Assembly (NCBI RefSeq): GCF_018812025.1
Contig: NC_063054.1
Span: 33,731,396-33,795,395, forward strand
Length of the DNA stretch: 64,000 nt
DNA from: Megalobrama amblycephala
Lineage: Eukaryota > Chordata > Actinopteri > Cypriniformes > Xenocyprididae
Direction of reading: 5' to 3'
Shown: one piece after another, positions 53,801-63,055 of the stretch
How the letters are laid out: each line of letters starts with the position of its first letter
Numbering within the stretch: position 1 is the stretch's first letter
Made by a program: the position numbers and the translations under genes
Notes under the pieces: model-generated
Databases searched by the model: none
Seen by the model: the letters and a program-made list of their open reading frames with translations, nothing else
What the model was told of the DNA's origin: nothing

Positions 53801-56800
53801 AAAAAGAATGAAAAATTGAAGTTAAATGAAAAGACATCTAATATAATCTAAAAAGAATCTATCTACATTTTTTCTGCAATGCAAGAGCTGGTTGAGAAAT
53901 ACTAATAAAATTAAGAAATTCTTAAAATATATAACTTTTTTTGTTCAGGAAACCAGCTGATTTGCACAATTTGGCTCCAGGCACTCACCCTCCTTTCCTG
54001 ACCTATAACGGTGAGGTGAAGACAGACATTAACAAGATCGAGGAGTTCCTGGAGGAGGTTTTGGCACCACCAAAGTAAGCTCATTTTTACAATTACACTT
54101 GAGATTACTGTATAGAAACTCTAAACCTGCAATTCTCAACTGGTTTTGCTTCAGGACCCAAACACAGCACCAAAATTGTTTAGCATATAAAAGTAAACAA
54201 ACATCAAACCTTTAAATCTATTTATATTACTAAGAATGGCGTAGCTAGCAAGCATCACAGCCTGTGAAAATGAATGGGACAAGTTATCAAAATTTTATTT
54301 TATTAGCATTTATTTTTTTTATTATCTATTTTATCGTTTTTTTACCGTTGTCCGTGGCCTACGACCCATTTTTAGGTCACAACCCACCCGTTAAGAACCG
54401 CAGCTCTAGACTTCCAAGGATTTTTTTTCCCCTTTGCAATGTATATTGTATTAAACATCACATTAAACCACTGTGAACTAGAACTGTAAAGAATACTGAC
54501 ACATGTGTTTCTATGTACCTTTCCTTGTGTCCAAGGTACCCCAAACTTGCAGCCAGGAACAGGGAGTCAAACACAGCTGGGAATGACATATTTGCAAAGT
54601 TCTCAGCTTTCATAAAAAACACAAAGCCAAATGCGAATGAAGGTATGCATGTCAAACTGGATCAAACTGATTGAATGAATGAATGGATATATTGTGTTTT
54701 GGTCAGTACACTGAAAAAGGCAAAGTTAAATTCTGTTAACTCTATATGGAATCCATTGTGCTGTAAACATAGCTGTATTTTACCACTAAATTCTGACTAG
54801 TGGTTATGTTTTGAGTAAGGATCTGCCAATATAGACATTTTGAAAAAATTTGAAACCTGGCAGACAAAGAAAATACTTTTTAATTAAAAAGTCAAGAAAA
54901 CGAATTTGTTGTATAGAAATATTTAATAACTTTACACTACCTTTCAAATGTTTGGGGTCAGTACATTTAATAATAATAATAATAATAATACTTATTTTCA
55001 GCAAGATGCATTAAATAGATCAAAGTGACAATATAAAGACATGTATAAAGTTACAAAAGATTTCTATTTCAAATAAATGCTGTTCTTGAACTTTCTATTC
55101 ATCAAAGAATCCGGAATGATTTCCACAAAAATATCAAGCAGAACTCTTTTCTATACTGATAATAGGAAATGAATAAATTACATTTTAAAATATATTAAAA
55201 TAGAAAAGAGTTATTTAAAATTGTAATAATATTTCACATTATTACTGTTTTTACTGTATTTTTAATCAAATAAATGGAGCCTTGGTGAGCAGAAGATAAT
55301 TCTTTTTCAAAAACCAAATCTCATATGGTCACTAATATATTCACTGCCAGGCCAAAAAGAAAAACGAAAAAAAGTCACTGTTTGGATTTAAAGTCTATGA
55401 TTGGATCATTATTACAGTGATTATTATATGTTTGGCAACAGTTCTTCTAACCGTAATTGAAGGAATGTGTGGCTTTTCATTTCTTAAACAACCATGTAGG
55501 AAGACACATCATGGCCATATTCCAGGAAGACAATGAAGAATCGTTTTCACACATTAAAGGGTTAGTTCACCCAAAAATGAAAATTATGTCATTAATGACT
55601 CACCCTCATGTCGTTCCAAACCCGTAAGACCTCCTTTCATCTTCGGAACACAGTTTAAGATATTTTAGATTTAGTCCGAGAGCTTTCTGTCCCTCCATTG
55701 AAAATGTATGTGCGGTATACTGTCCATGTCCAGAAAGGTAATAAAAACATCATCAAAGTAGTCCATGTGACATCAGTGGGTTAGTTAGAATTTTTTGAAG
55801 CATCGAAAATATATTTTGGTCCAAAAATAACAAAAACTATGACTTTATTCAGCATTGCCTTCTCTTTCGGGATCCTTTTCATTGAATTGATTCCATTGAA
55901 TTGATTTAATTGAATCCTTTCATTTGTCGGCATTGGTAATGCACTTTTACATCACCGTGGTTGTTTTTGCTGATTAGGACATCCGTGACACGCACACTTG
56001 CGCACCATTTTAAAAAATATAGCAATACCAAAATACAAACGATGTAGAATAGCTTGAATACAGCGTGCGTCTCCCTCAGACTGTAAACGAAGCTTGGGCG
56101 CACCGGATAACACGTCAGCAGCGTCTTACATCAGCAGTGTTACTGCGGAGTCGTGAACCACACTCCGGAGCAGAAGGGGGCTGTAATGCACCAATAAGCT
56201 GGATGCCAACTGCTGTAAAACAGGAAAGAAGAAGCGGAGTCGTGAAGGCGGATTGACAACAGACCCGGAAGAGAATACAATGCTGAATAAAGTCGTAGTT
56301 TTTGTTATTTTTGGACCAAAATGTATTTTCGATGCTTCAAAATGTCGCGGATGTCCTAATCGCCAAAAACAACCACGGCGACGTAAAAGTGCATTACCAA
56401 CGCCGACAGATGAAAGGATTCAACGGAATCAATTCAATGGAATAAATTCAATGGAAAGGATTCCGGAAGAGAATACAATGCTGAATAAAGTCGTAGTTTT
56501 TGTTATTTTTGGACCAAAATGTATTTTCGATGCTTCAACAAATTCTAACTAACCCACTGATGTCACAAGGACTACTTTAATGATGTTTTTATTACCTTTC
56601 TGGACATGGACAGTATACCGTACATACATTTTCAGTGGAGGGACAGAAAGCTCTCGGACTAAATCTAAAATATCTTAAACTGTGTTCCGAAGATGAACGG
56701 AGGTCTTACGGGTTTGGAACGACATGAGGGTGAGTCATTAATGACATAATTTTCATTTTTGGGTGGACTAACCCTTTAACCATTTCACACAATTTCAAAC

Positions 56801-57958
56801 ATTTTCACTCAAAAATTGATGCACCTCTTGATGGAAATAAATGTTGTGATGTTATTTCCATCAAGAGGTGTATCATTTTTTGGTCAAGATCTTGTATTGA
56901 CAATGCAAGAGGTGAGCACTCTGTAAAGTCTACTCCAGCACATCCCAAAGACTTTCAATGAATTTAAGGTCTGGACTCAGAGGTGCCAATTCATGTGTGA
57001 AAATGATTCTTCACGCTCCCTCCCAACTTTCACAGTTTGAGTCTGATGAATCTTGGCTTTGTCATCCTGGAATATGGCCACGATATCCTATTCCTACATG
57101 GTTGCTATATTTTCAGAATTCTTGGCAACTGATTTGACCATTTACAATCAAATACTGTGCAAAAACACTGGTAATTAAAAAGACGTGTAATGTTTTGTTA
57201 GCTCTGGAGAAGGGTTTGACAAAGGCACTCAAGAAGCTGGATGACTACCTGAACAGTGCCTTGCCTGATGAGGTAGATGCCGACAGCATGGAGGAAGAGA
57301 AGGTCTCCAACCGCAAGTTCCTGGACGGGAACGATCTGACTCTGGCAGACTGCAACCTGCTGCCAAAGCTCCACATAGTGAAGGTGAGCTGAACCTCTGA
57401 ATGGGCTTGTCACTGTGTTTGGGGGGTAACCAAAGAGGTCTGCAATACCTGGAGAGAGTTATCCGTTAGCATTCTCATTCATCACAATGGCAATTTTGGT
57501 GGAAATTTGTACTCATGGAGGACAGTCAATGGAGAAGATGCTGTTTGCTGCCATATGGTGTAGTTATGGCATTTACCAGCCATAAATGCCATGCTACCAG
57601 CAAAACCTCCATCCATAATAATGCATGTTACACTGTTAAAGCTGTATAACTTTACAGTTAGCGTTCTTGTGAAGAATAGATACAGCGGTGCATAAACAAA
57701 AGTCAAATTAAAAGCATCTTTAAATTTAGGTTACATTTATTTTTAAATGGAATTATTTTTATTAATCTATTTTCTATCCATTTTTTTTTGTAGGTCGTTG
57801 CCAAGAAATATCGTAACTATGACATTCCCAGCGATTTGACAGGAGTGTGGCGTTATCTGAACAGTGCGTATGCACAAGAAGAGTTCACCAACACTTGTGC
57901 TGCAGACAACGAGATCGAATTGGCATATCAGGATGTGGCTAAGAGGTTAAAGAAGTAA
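39990..57958 (+). CDS. clic5: CLIC5-type chloride intracellular channel protein, complete gene
   Basis: Chloride intracellular channel (CLIC) proteins are GST-fold proteins that shift between soluble and membrane forms. CLIC5 is tied to ezrin and cortical actin in stereocilia, podocyte processes and microvilli. The long form joins 39990-40484, 53448-53557, 53949-54074, 54536-54642, 57202-57383 and 57794-57958 in frame to 394 residues, near the 410 of human CLIC5B. The shared part opens [20 protein letters not shown], holding the CPFS redox motif and the putative membrane segment. [11 protein letters not shown] (CLIC nuclear-signal region) and the C-terminus DVAKRLKK follow. '[20 protein letters not shown]' and 'YPKLAA' favour CLIC5 over CLIC4. 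An alternative first exon at 49740-49781 gives a 243-residue short form. Which teleost paralogue (a or b) is undecided. Confidence 0.94.
40485..42353 (+). other. CLIC5 intron 1 (long form), unique AT-rich part
   Basis: Strongly AT-rich to about 41230, then mixed. No exon or clear transposon end is seen. Confidence 0.55.
42354..43180. mobile_element. TTAA-flanked foldback MITE (family B)
   Basis: From TTAA-ATGGTTAGTTCACCC to GCTGAACTAACCCT-TTAA. The arms match over about 350 bp with a central pair 'acttatgacataacgaag' / 'aatcacgtgactttggcagt' region. Non-coding; the same family as 2278-3087. Confidence 0.82.
43179..43547. mobile_element. MITE with AAGGGCCCGTTTACA ends
   Basis: The left end aagggcccgtttacatcaag and the reversed right end aaggccctttcacaccaaga match, followed on both sides by 'acgat...ataac'. 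It abuts the preceding element directly. Confidence 0.65.
43548..44540 (+). other. CLIC5 intron 1 block, no gene
   Basis: Unique sequence without recognised features. Confidence 0.5.
44541..44641. repeat. Short tandem repeat, ~21-bp unit
   Basis: Four to five diverged units of the type 'gaaactttgcgtttgctcgc', 'gaaacctttgtgttccctcgc', 'aaatgttttacgctcccccga'. GC content is higher than in the surroundings. Confidence 0.75.
44690..45600 (-). mobile_element. Tc1-like transposon remnant (transposase antisense, broken)
   Basis: Read on the minus strand this matches the common fish Tc1-like transposase family: '[10 protein letters not shown]' appears near 44970 and further conserved stretches follow, with stops, shifts and a large internal deletion. 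The right end 'caaggcactgtgtgcc' matches the family's ACAGTGCCTTG terminus. It cannot encode an active enzyme. Confidence 0.8.
45606..46483. mobile_element. MITE family A, two inverted copies back to back
   Basis: 45606-45968 reads one way and 45969-46470 the other, meeting at 'cactaccgttcaaaagtttg'. 'agtttcgtctgctcaccaag' at the left mirrors 'cttggtgagcagacgaaact' at the right. A short (AT)n follows. Confidence 0.8.
46503..47788. mobile_element. 1.3-kb hAT-like element with AGGGCTGTCAA ends
   Basis: The left end is cagggctgtcaatcgattaa and the right end is ttattttgacagccctaa. The interior is non-repetitive with a GC-richer section (47330-47640), but no transposase frame is visible. The terminus is of the type seen in hAT families of fish; flanking AT repeats hide any target duplication. 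Confidence 0.7.
47791..47864. repeat. (AT)n(GT)n compound microsatellite
   Basis: About 20 AT units run directly into about 17 GT units. Confidence 0.95.
47863..48140 (-). mobile_element. Two tRNA-related short elements, tandem
   Basis: 47863-48036 runs from gtgtaacccctccgg to ctctgttacac and shares 'aacaaggaggctaaaga' and 'ctagctggcctc' with 6171-6363. 48037-48140 is a second, partial copy with 'aacccgggtctccggtgtgg'. Its minus strand has the B-box-like GGTTTGAAGCC (diverged). Confidence 0.65.
48208..48663. mobile_element. TTAA-flanked MITE carrying a hAT insertion
   Basis: From TTAA-AGAATTAGTTCACTTTCA to TGAAAGTGAACTAATCCT-TTAA. The centre is interrupted by the element at 48308-48446. Confidence 0.8.
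48308..48446. mobile_element. 139-bp hAT-type MITE with perfect 8-bp target duplication
   Basis: The ends are CAGTGATGCGCGGGT and its reverse. 'atgtttat' flanks both sides exactly (48300-48307 and 48447-48454). An 8-bp duplication with CAGTG-type ends is the hAT signature. The interior is GC-rich ('gagcgggtgcctgtggtcac'). Confidence 0.9.
48664..49439 (+). other. CLIC5 intron 1 block
   Basis: 48690-48735 contains 'tatttatccaaagcggcttt', which resembles the conserved tail region of fish V-type SINEs; only a fragment. The remainder is unique. Confidence 0.4.
49440..49739 (+). promoter_or_regulatory. Internal CLIC5 promoter (short form)
   Basis: A GC box 'ggggcggggc' at 49459-49468 followed by an AT-rich 'aaaataaaag' TATA-like stretch lies about 270 bp before the short-form ATG. 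The leader stays open in frame with the ATG but contains no upstream in-frame methionine near it. The start site is inferred. Confidence 0.5.
49740..49781 (+). CDS. clic5: CLIC5 alternative exon 1, short (CLIC5A-like) form
   Basis: ATG encodes [14 protein letters not shown] (14 codons), donor AAG|GTAAGG, phase 0, compatible with exon 2. It is the counterpart of mammalian CLIC5A exon 1, which ends in PEIELFVK and is a few residues longer. This gives a 243-residue protein containing just the CLIC core. The same phase and the shared LFVK ending in both first exons support true alternative promoters. Confidence 0.88.
49782..52159 (+). other. CLIC5 intron, unique; possible conserved block at 50880-51180
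   Basis: AT-rich to 50870. 50880-51180 is higher in complexity and GC without coding potential. 51720-52100 is A-rich. No repeat ends are seen. Confidence 0.45.
52160..52868. mobile_element. ~0.7-kb MITE with (A)GTAAGYRATTTCTGAGAAA ends
   Basis: The left end 'gtaagtgatttctgagaaat' and the reversed right end 'gtaagcaatttctgagaaac' match; the right side ends gcacctttaa. The outermost bases of the left end are lost. A small frame inside has no known homology. Confidence 0.65.
52890..53178. mobile_element. Palindromic MITE rich in 'ataatgcattat'
   Basis: The left end 'actttatttaaagcctttct' mirrors the right end 'ataaaggctttaagtaaagt'. The inner phrases 'ttataatgcattata' and 'ggttacaattattcat' are inverted copies of left-side sequence. 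Confidence 0.7.
53448..53557 (+). CDS. clic5: CLIC5 exon 2
   Basis: Encodes [20 protein letters not shown] to ...TTVDLKR (110 nt). The acceptor is tttgtag and the donor AGAG|GTGAGA. It holds the glutaredoxin-like active-site cysteine (CPFS) and the hydrophobic helix proposed to insert in membranes. Confidence 0.95.
53949..54074 (+). CDS. clic5: CLIC5 exon 3
   Basis: 126 nt, [20 protein letters not shown] to ...EEVLAPPK, acceptor tgttcag, donor AA|GTAAGC. It completes the thioredoxin-like N-domain and contains the cis-proline TxPP/HPPF segment. Confidence 0.95.
54536..54642 (+). CDS. clic5: CLIC5 exon 4
   Basis: 107 nt, [20 protein letters not shown] to KPNANEA, acceptor tgtccaag, donor GAAG|GTATGC. 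Start of the all-helical C-domain. Confidence 0.93.
54942..55310 (-). mobile_element. MITE family A, shortened copy
   Basis: From 'tttacactacctttcaaatg' to 'gagccttggtgagcagaaga', the central part deleted at about 55140. Confidence 0.72.
55554..56779. mobile_element. 1.2-kb TTAA foldback element with internal duplication
   Basis: From TTAA-AGGGTTAGTTCACCC to GGGTGGACTAACCCT-TTAA. The outer arms pair for about 350 bp. A 76-bp segment occurs twice without any difference at 56265-56340 and 56463-56538, giving the repeated small frame seen there. No transposase. Confidence 0.85.
56780..57130 (-). mobile_element. Tc1-like transposase relic with terminal hairpin
   Basis: Read on the minus strand, 56935-57000 resembles the SPDLNPIE-LWDVLE motif before the last DDE-catalytic region of Tc1 transposases, with substitutions and a stop. 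A hairpin with 24-bp arms (56817-56840 and 56852-56875, one mismatch) precedes it. Inactive fragment. Confidence 0.65.
57202..57383 (+). CDS. clic5: CLIC5 exon 5
   Basis: 182 nt, [20 protein letters not shown] to LLPKLHIVK, acceptor gttag, donor AAG|GTGAGC. It contains the acidic loop ([13 protein letters not shown]) and the conserved [19 protein letters not shown] helix of the GST-like C-domain. Confidence 0.95.
57384..57793 (+). other. CLIC5 intron 5
   Basis: 410 bp, unique, ending in a T-rich tract and the acceptor tttgtag. No feature inside. Confidence 0.8.
57794..57958 (+). CDS. clic5: CLIC5 exon 6 (last), stop codon
   Basis: Encodes [20 protein letters not shown] to QDVAKRLKK and TAA at 57956-57958. 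It includes the KVVAKKYR basic stretch (nuclear-import region in CLIC4) formed across the exon 5/6 junction and the [16 protein letters not shown] helix. Confidence 0.96.
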   Translation, partial: VVAKKYRNYDIPSDLTGVWRYLNSAYAQEEFTNTCAADNEIELAYQDVAKRLKK

Positions 57959-58465
57959 ACAGAAGAACAAATTTGACTCAACCAGACTTGGGGTAGATAT
58001 TTTCTTGGGGAAGAGATGATGTTTTCCATGTAATTCAAAACTATTGATCCCAAACTACAAGTTAGTAGTTTCTTTCATCCAGGGCCCTGATAATCAATCA
58101 TCCATTGAATTAAGGACTGGTGCTCTGATATACAGTAATTATGAAACACGTCATTTGCCTGTCTGTGAGTACCGTGACTCAATATCAGCCCATACTTACC
58201 AACGCTCATTCATCTGTTGCTCATATAAACATTGTTCTAAGCAACTTTGCTGTTGTCTCTATTTAAAGAGACTTCACATTACCGTTTTCTGTTTCTACTG
58301 TTTTTACATTACTGTTGTTCTCTCTCTGCATAGACAACAGTTCTTCCTGTTTCATTCTATTTATCATATAATGCACTGATTCTTGAGATATGGGACAAAA
58401 CACGTTCCTCTGCATCAGAATGAATCAAAGATGATCACCATAAATACGTAATCCAATATTTTCTG
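57959..58465 (+). other. CLIC5 3' UTR (proximal)
   Basis: Unique sequence directly after the stop. No strong AATAAA before the MITE, so the transcript probably extends past it. Confidence 0.55.
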
Positions 58466-58904
58466 ATACACTGCTGTTCAAAATTTTGAGGTTGGTAAGA
58501 TTTTTTTGTTATGTTTTTATGTTCACCAAGGCTGCAATTATTTGATCAAAAATTTTGTAAAATATTACCATTTATAATAACTTTTTTCGATTTTATTATA
58601 TTTTAAAATATAATTTATTCCTGTAATTGCAAAGCTGAATTTTCAGCATCATTCCTCCAGTCTTCAGTGTCACATGATCCTTCAGAAATCATTCTAATAT
58701 GCTGATTTGATGCTCAGGAATCATTTCTTATTATTATCAATGTTGAAAACAATTGTGCTGCTTAATATTTTTGAGGAAACAGTAATATATTTTTTTTCTG
58801 GATTCTTTGATGGATTGATCAACTTAATGGATTCTTGAATGAAAGTATTAATTTCCTTTTAAAAAAACCTTACTAACCCCAAACTTGTAAATGTTAGTGT
58901 AAAC
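58466..58904 (+). mobile_element. MITE family A, probably within the CLIC5 3' UTR
   Basis: From 'tacactgctgttcaaaattt' to 'taaccccaaacttgtaaatg', near full length, in the same orientation as the copy at 27208. Confidence 0.78.
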
Positions 58905-59569
58905 TTTTAACTTTTTTGTGTTTAACCTGCTTTGTCCCAGTTCTCAAGAATCAGAGCATTACATAAACTCTGATTTTTTTTTTATCAGTCAAATGTACAT
59001 GACAGTTAAACAAGCTTGTTCACTTTCACTTCTGTTTTGATTTTACAATATCTTTCAATATTGCATTCCGTTATGTTTTATTATTATTTGTGTATAATGC
59101 ATGAAAAGATCTAATGTGAGCTGCAGGTTAAACTTAAAGCAAAAAAGTTGGTCTTCTCTAAGCAGCTTCTAAAACTAATCAAATATAATTCCTGGTTTTT
59201 GTACGTTTCATAAGTTTTTGTTTTCTGAATGCGCACTAAATGAATGATTTAATGAGGATCTAATTTAATATGTGCCTTCATTAGAGGAAAGGCAGTGTGG
59301 CAAATACAGCATATTAATGCTGTTGATGATAATTTCTAGCTAAATATCCTGCTCTTTTATTACATATTAAAAGCCACTAACAGAGTTTCCGTAAACGGTT
59401 TACAGAAAATTCTCAATACTTCATTGCCTCATGTAATTTCTTTGTAAAGTACAAGTTGTTCAGACTTTCCTCTGGTATTTCTCAGAACTCATATCATTTT
59501 GTCTTATCTCAAAGTGTTTAACATCAATCAACGCTGGATATAAATATTTATTCACAACCCCGTTTATGG

Positions 59570-60060
59570 GAAATTAATGAGCTGAGGTGGAAAGGAGATT
59601 CACGACACACAGTGGTCCACCGAAGTGGAGAATAAGGAAATCTGATCGGGCGTCCGTCCAGGTCTCCTCCTCTCCACTTAACACTGCTGGAATATCATAG
59701 GGCCCATGATAGGTCCTTGTGGAGCTCCTGCTCTTGTGTGGTTTGGACAAGCGTTTGATATGAAATGAGAGTGTGGCGCCAGAGAGGCCTATTCCGAGTG
59801 AAGCTCTATGAATAAAATAATATTTTCACAGTTTGACTTGCATTATTTCTTTTTCCCTGCGCACACGTTTTTGCTAATTGATACCGTTTTATGGAGCCGT
59901 TTCTAAGGAAATGGATATTTATTGTAATTGAATGATGAGTGCTAATTGTGCGGTTAAGTTTCTAGATCATTCTGAGTGTATTTGGACACTTAATCCAAAT
60001 GTATTTGGATGTCATTGAACTAGATCTGTCTATCTGCCTAGATACATTTATGAAGATGAC
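59570..60060. promoter_or_regulatory. Possible conserved non-coding block
   Basis: High-complexity, repeat-free sequence in the CLIC5 3' flank with AT-core motifs ('attgtaattgaatgatgagt', 'gtgctaattgtgcgg'). No coding frame. A regulatory role is inferred from composition. Confidence 0.25.
59811..59816 (+). terminator. Candidate polyadenylation signal for CLIC5
   Basis: AATAAA at 59811 lies 1.85 kb after the stop codon. It is the clearest canonical hexamer on this strand here, with T-rich sequence following. Use is not shown by sequence alone. Confidence 0.3.
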
Positions 60061-60065
60061 ACATA

Positions 60066-60090
60066 TTATATATATATATATATTATTTAC

Positions 60091-60149
<59 letters not shown>
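60066..60149. repeat. (AT)n microsatellite
   Basis: Two alternating AT runs separated by 'tatttacat'. Confidence 0.95.
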
Positions 60150-60153
<4 letters not shown>

Positions 60154-61217
60154 GGTATATACTGTATATTTACTTAACATGATGATAGAGCCATTATGTT
60201 AGCTGATGGTATGTCACAATGTCACAGACATCTAAACTGGGTTTCATTGTCCATAAAATGCAAAGAAACCTACTTTGATCTGGTCGTTTCATCCTTGGGC
60301 AAAGATGAGTGATGTCTGCTAACAGATTTAAACATGAGCTTTCAGGCCATGGATCAAAGCTCTCCCTTTGCTTCCACTCTCTCATTATGGCCAAAAGCCA
60401 TCCAAGCCTGTCTCTATTTTTCCTTAAAAGAGCCTCAAAAGTCTCCCAAGACCTGTGCCCGTCAGATTTACAATAGGGAACGGGACTATTTACCCGAAGT
60501 AGGAACCATCCAGAAATAACAGTGCAGAAAAATAAATGGAGCCTGCTATATTTTTCCACACAAGTAAGAAAATATGCTATAGGACTTGTGCCTCGCTGGT
60601 TCGTAATTAGTTCTTAAACATTCTCCGCCTTGGATCTCTGCGTCCACATTCAGCGTTTCTGATAATATACAATGCGGCATTAATGTCAAACATGTCTCAC
60701 TCTGGTTCAGAGCTGTAACTCTAATCTGTTTGTACAGACTCAAGTGATTCACAAGTCCTCAAGGAGGAGACCCTACAGAGACAGTGGCTCACTGTCTCTA
60801 GAGTCGATGCTTGGATTTGTCAATTAGCTACTTTTAAAGGAATAATTAACCTAAAAATGAAAATGGACTATTATTTTTTTCTACACTCATAAAAATAAAG
60901 TTTTTTTTTATTGGCATCTATTGATGAAGAAAATCTAATGTTCGTTGCACAAAACATTCTATATATTGGAAAAACGTTCTTTAGATTATTAAAATATTCT
61001 TCACACCTCAAAAAAAAAAAAAAAAAAAAAAAGGGTTTTCGCAACCATTTTGGGTTCCCCCCAAAAAGCTTTCAGAGAACAGTTTATAAAAGAACCTTTT
61101 TTTTTTTTTTTTTTTAAGTGTACCATGAAACAAAAGGAAAACTTAGAAGGATTGTACCAGTAGCTCTGATGCTCTTATCCACATAATGAATGTGCGGTTA
61201 CCTACCGTTTCTTTCAG
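60150..61217. other. Intergenic sequence, no gene recognised
   Basis: 60187-60530 is complex unique sequence with overlapping open frames on both strands but no homology that I recognise. 61007-61033 is an A-run and 61097-61116 a T-run inside 'aaagaaccttttt' inverted phrases. Confidence 0.45.
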
Positions 61218-61466
61218 TGATGCCAAGTCCAGGGTTTTCCCGCGGAATTGGGCTACTTTTACACTGTTGCCGCGGGTTGAAACGAACCCGAATAACATGA
61301 TATTTAGCCCCTGAATAGCGAATTTTACCAGGGGAACCCAGTCAAAAACGCGGATTTTGCCCCCTGGAACTAAATTTTTACCGGGGGACCCCCCCCCCGA
61401 CACGCCATTGGGCTAGTTTTGAGTAGCAAATGGGCGGGGTTTTGTTGTGAAAACCTGGCAACCCTG
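61218..61466 (+). repeat. 'GTTGCCAAGTCC' repeat, copy 3
   Basis: It starts gatgccaagtccagg and ends acctggcaaccctgg. It contains 'cgcggaattgggctactttt' and 'cataatgg'-free body matching copies 1 and 2. A C-run lies at 61390-61398. Confidence 0.72.
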
Positions 61467-62160
61467 GTTTCTTTCGCGGGCAAAGTCCAGTCAGATTTCG
61501 CTCATGTAAGTTGGTTACGCGAGCTCGCAGCTCTGACAAACATAAAACTACTTGGTTTGAAAGTGACTTTTGTGTGAGCAGAGCTTCATAAAATCTAATT
61601 TAGCAATATTGTGATAGTTTTGTGTGAAAAACGGATCAAATTTAGGTCGTCATCATTCGTTATTTCAGTGTTATTTCAATTCAAATTAAATGCTTAATTA
61701 AATTTTAAATAAGTGTCTTGAGCAAGTGAAAAACTCCAGGAAAAGCCTGTACCATGCCTGTACCAGCCATTTCTTCGCTGAAGTAACTTTTTTTGTTTAT
61801 GTCATGGCCACGTGATCCTGAGTGGCGTATGTGACGTGAACCCTGGTGTGAAGAGAACACTGAGGTAATTTATTTTGCAGATTAGCCTACATAAGAATTA
61901 AACCCAATGTGAAATAAACCTTAGATATTTACACATTTTTTTGTTTTTACCAAATGCCAAAGGAAGAGACCCAGTAGGTACACTACTGATAACAAATTTA
62001 ATTAAAGAAGCAAAGAGGCTACTATATTTTACGAAAACCTTTATTTTCTACAACAGTCTTAACATTTTCTTAAAAGTATGAACTGTACAAGGTATTATAA
62101 CAGCAAATTGGTCACTTCCTTATGCCAAGTTTGAAAACTTGCTTAAGGTAAAATAAGTGC
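61467..62160. other. Intergenic sequence, no feature
   Basis: Unique sequence with no recognised gene or repeat end. Confidence 0.5.
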
Positions 62161-63055
62161 AGAGCTGGGTAGTAATGGATTACATGTAATCTGGATTAAG
62201 TAATCAGATTCCAAAAATCAAGTACTTGTAATTAGAGTAAATTACTTTTTAAAATGCTTGTAATCAGACTACAGTTACTTTTTTTATGGATTAGATATTA
62301 TTTACACAATGGCAGTTCACAATTTATTGATTCTCCTAGTTTTTTAGTTTTTTAATGTTTATGTTTTTTTCATAATAAAGCTGCCTCTTATATATGTTTG
62401 TGATTCTTCAAGTTTTTCCAGTGGTGAGGGGGAATATAGATTAAATATAGAGGAATATATATGAAATACAGATTAAATATATATATGAAATAATAATAAT
62501 ATAATAATAATAGTAATCTATATGAAATATTGATGAAAATTTTGATGTAGCAGTGATGTTGCTGTGAATTTCATGTTTTCAATATTTGTTTTTGTAATGT
62601 TGCTGTTTTCTAAATTTACTTAATTTTAAGTAAATATGTTTTAAAATCATAAGATGTGATTTTGTTTTTTTCAGTGTTACTATCAGCAAACACTAGCAGG
62701 TACATTAGTGTTAGTATTTTGAAGTATTAACTGTCCATACCTTGCACTTTAAAAAGAATCTGTTGAGGCTCTTGTTGGTGAATAGAATATATTTTTTGGA
62801 ATATATTTTTTCTTTATATCTATCAAAATAGTACAAGAGTATCCTACAATATATGTGACATCAAATAAGGGTTAGCACAAAAGTAATCTAAATGTAATCC
62901 AAAAGTAGTCCGATTACATTAGCAAAAATGTGTAATCTAAGAGATTATATTACTGATTACAATTTTTTTCATGTAATTTGTAATCAGTAATTACAATTCA
63001 TATATTATCATACAATTCAACTGATTACAATTCATAAGTAATCTACCCAGCTCTA
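62161..63055. mobile_element. ~0.9-kb hAT-like element with AGAGCTGGGTAG ends
   Basis: The left end agagctgggtagtaatggat and the reversed right end agagctgggtagattactta match, and both continue into repeated 'tgtaatc' phrases. The flanks share 'aagtg'. No transposase; the terminus type is known from hAT families. Confidence 0.72.

Larger units (their letters stand above)
54643..57201 (+). other. CLIC5 intron 4, filled with transposons
   Basis: It contains family A (54942-55310), a large TTAA foldback (55554-56779) and a Tc1-like relic (56780-57130). 55311-55553 is unique. Confidence 0.7.

Noticed and set aside
56253..56552. 99-codon frame with a duplicated [11 protein letters not shown] segment
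   Set aside because: It results from the 76-bp segment duplicated inside the TTAA foldback element.
60194..60559. 121-codon minus-strand frame with a hydrophobic N-terminus
   Set aside because: It looks like a secreted protein at first, but no family is recognised, the opposite strand is also open, and there is no exon support.
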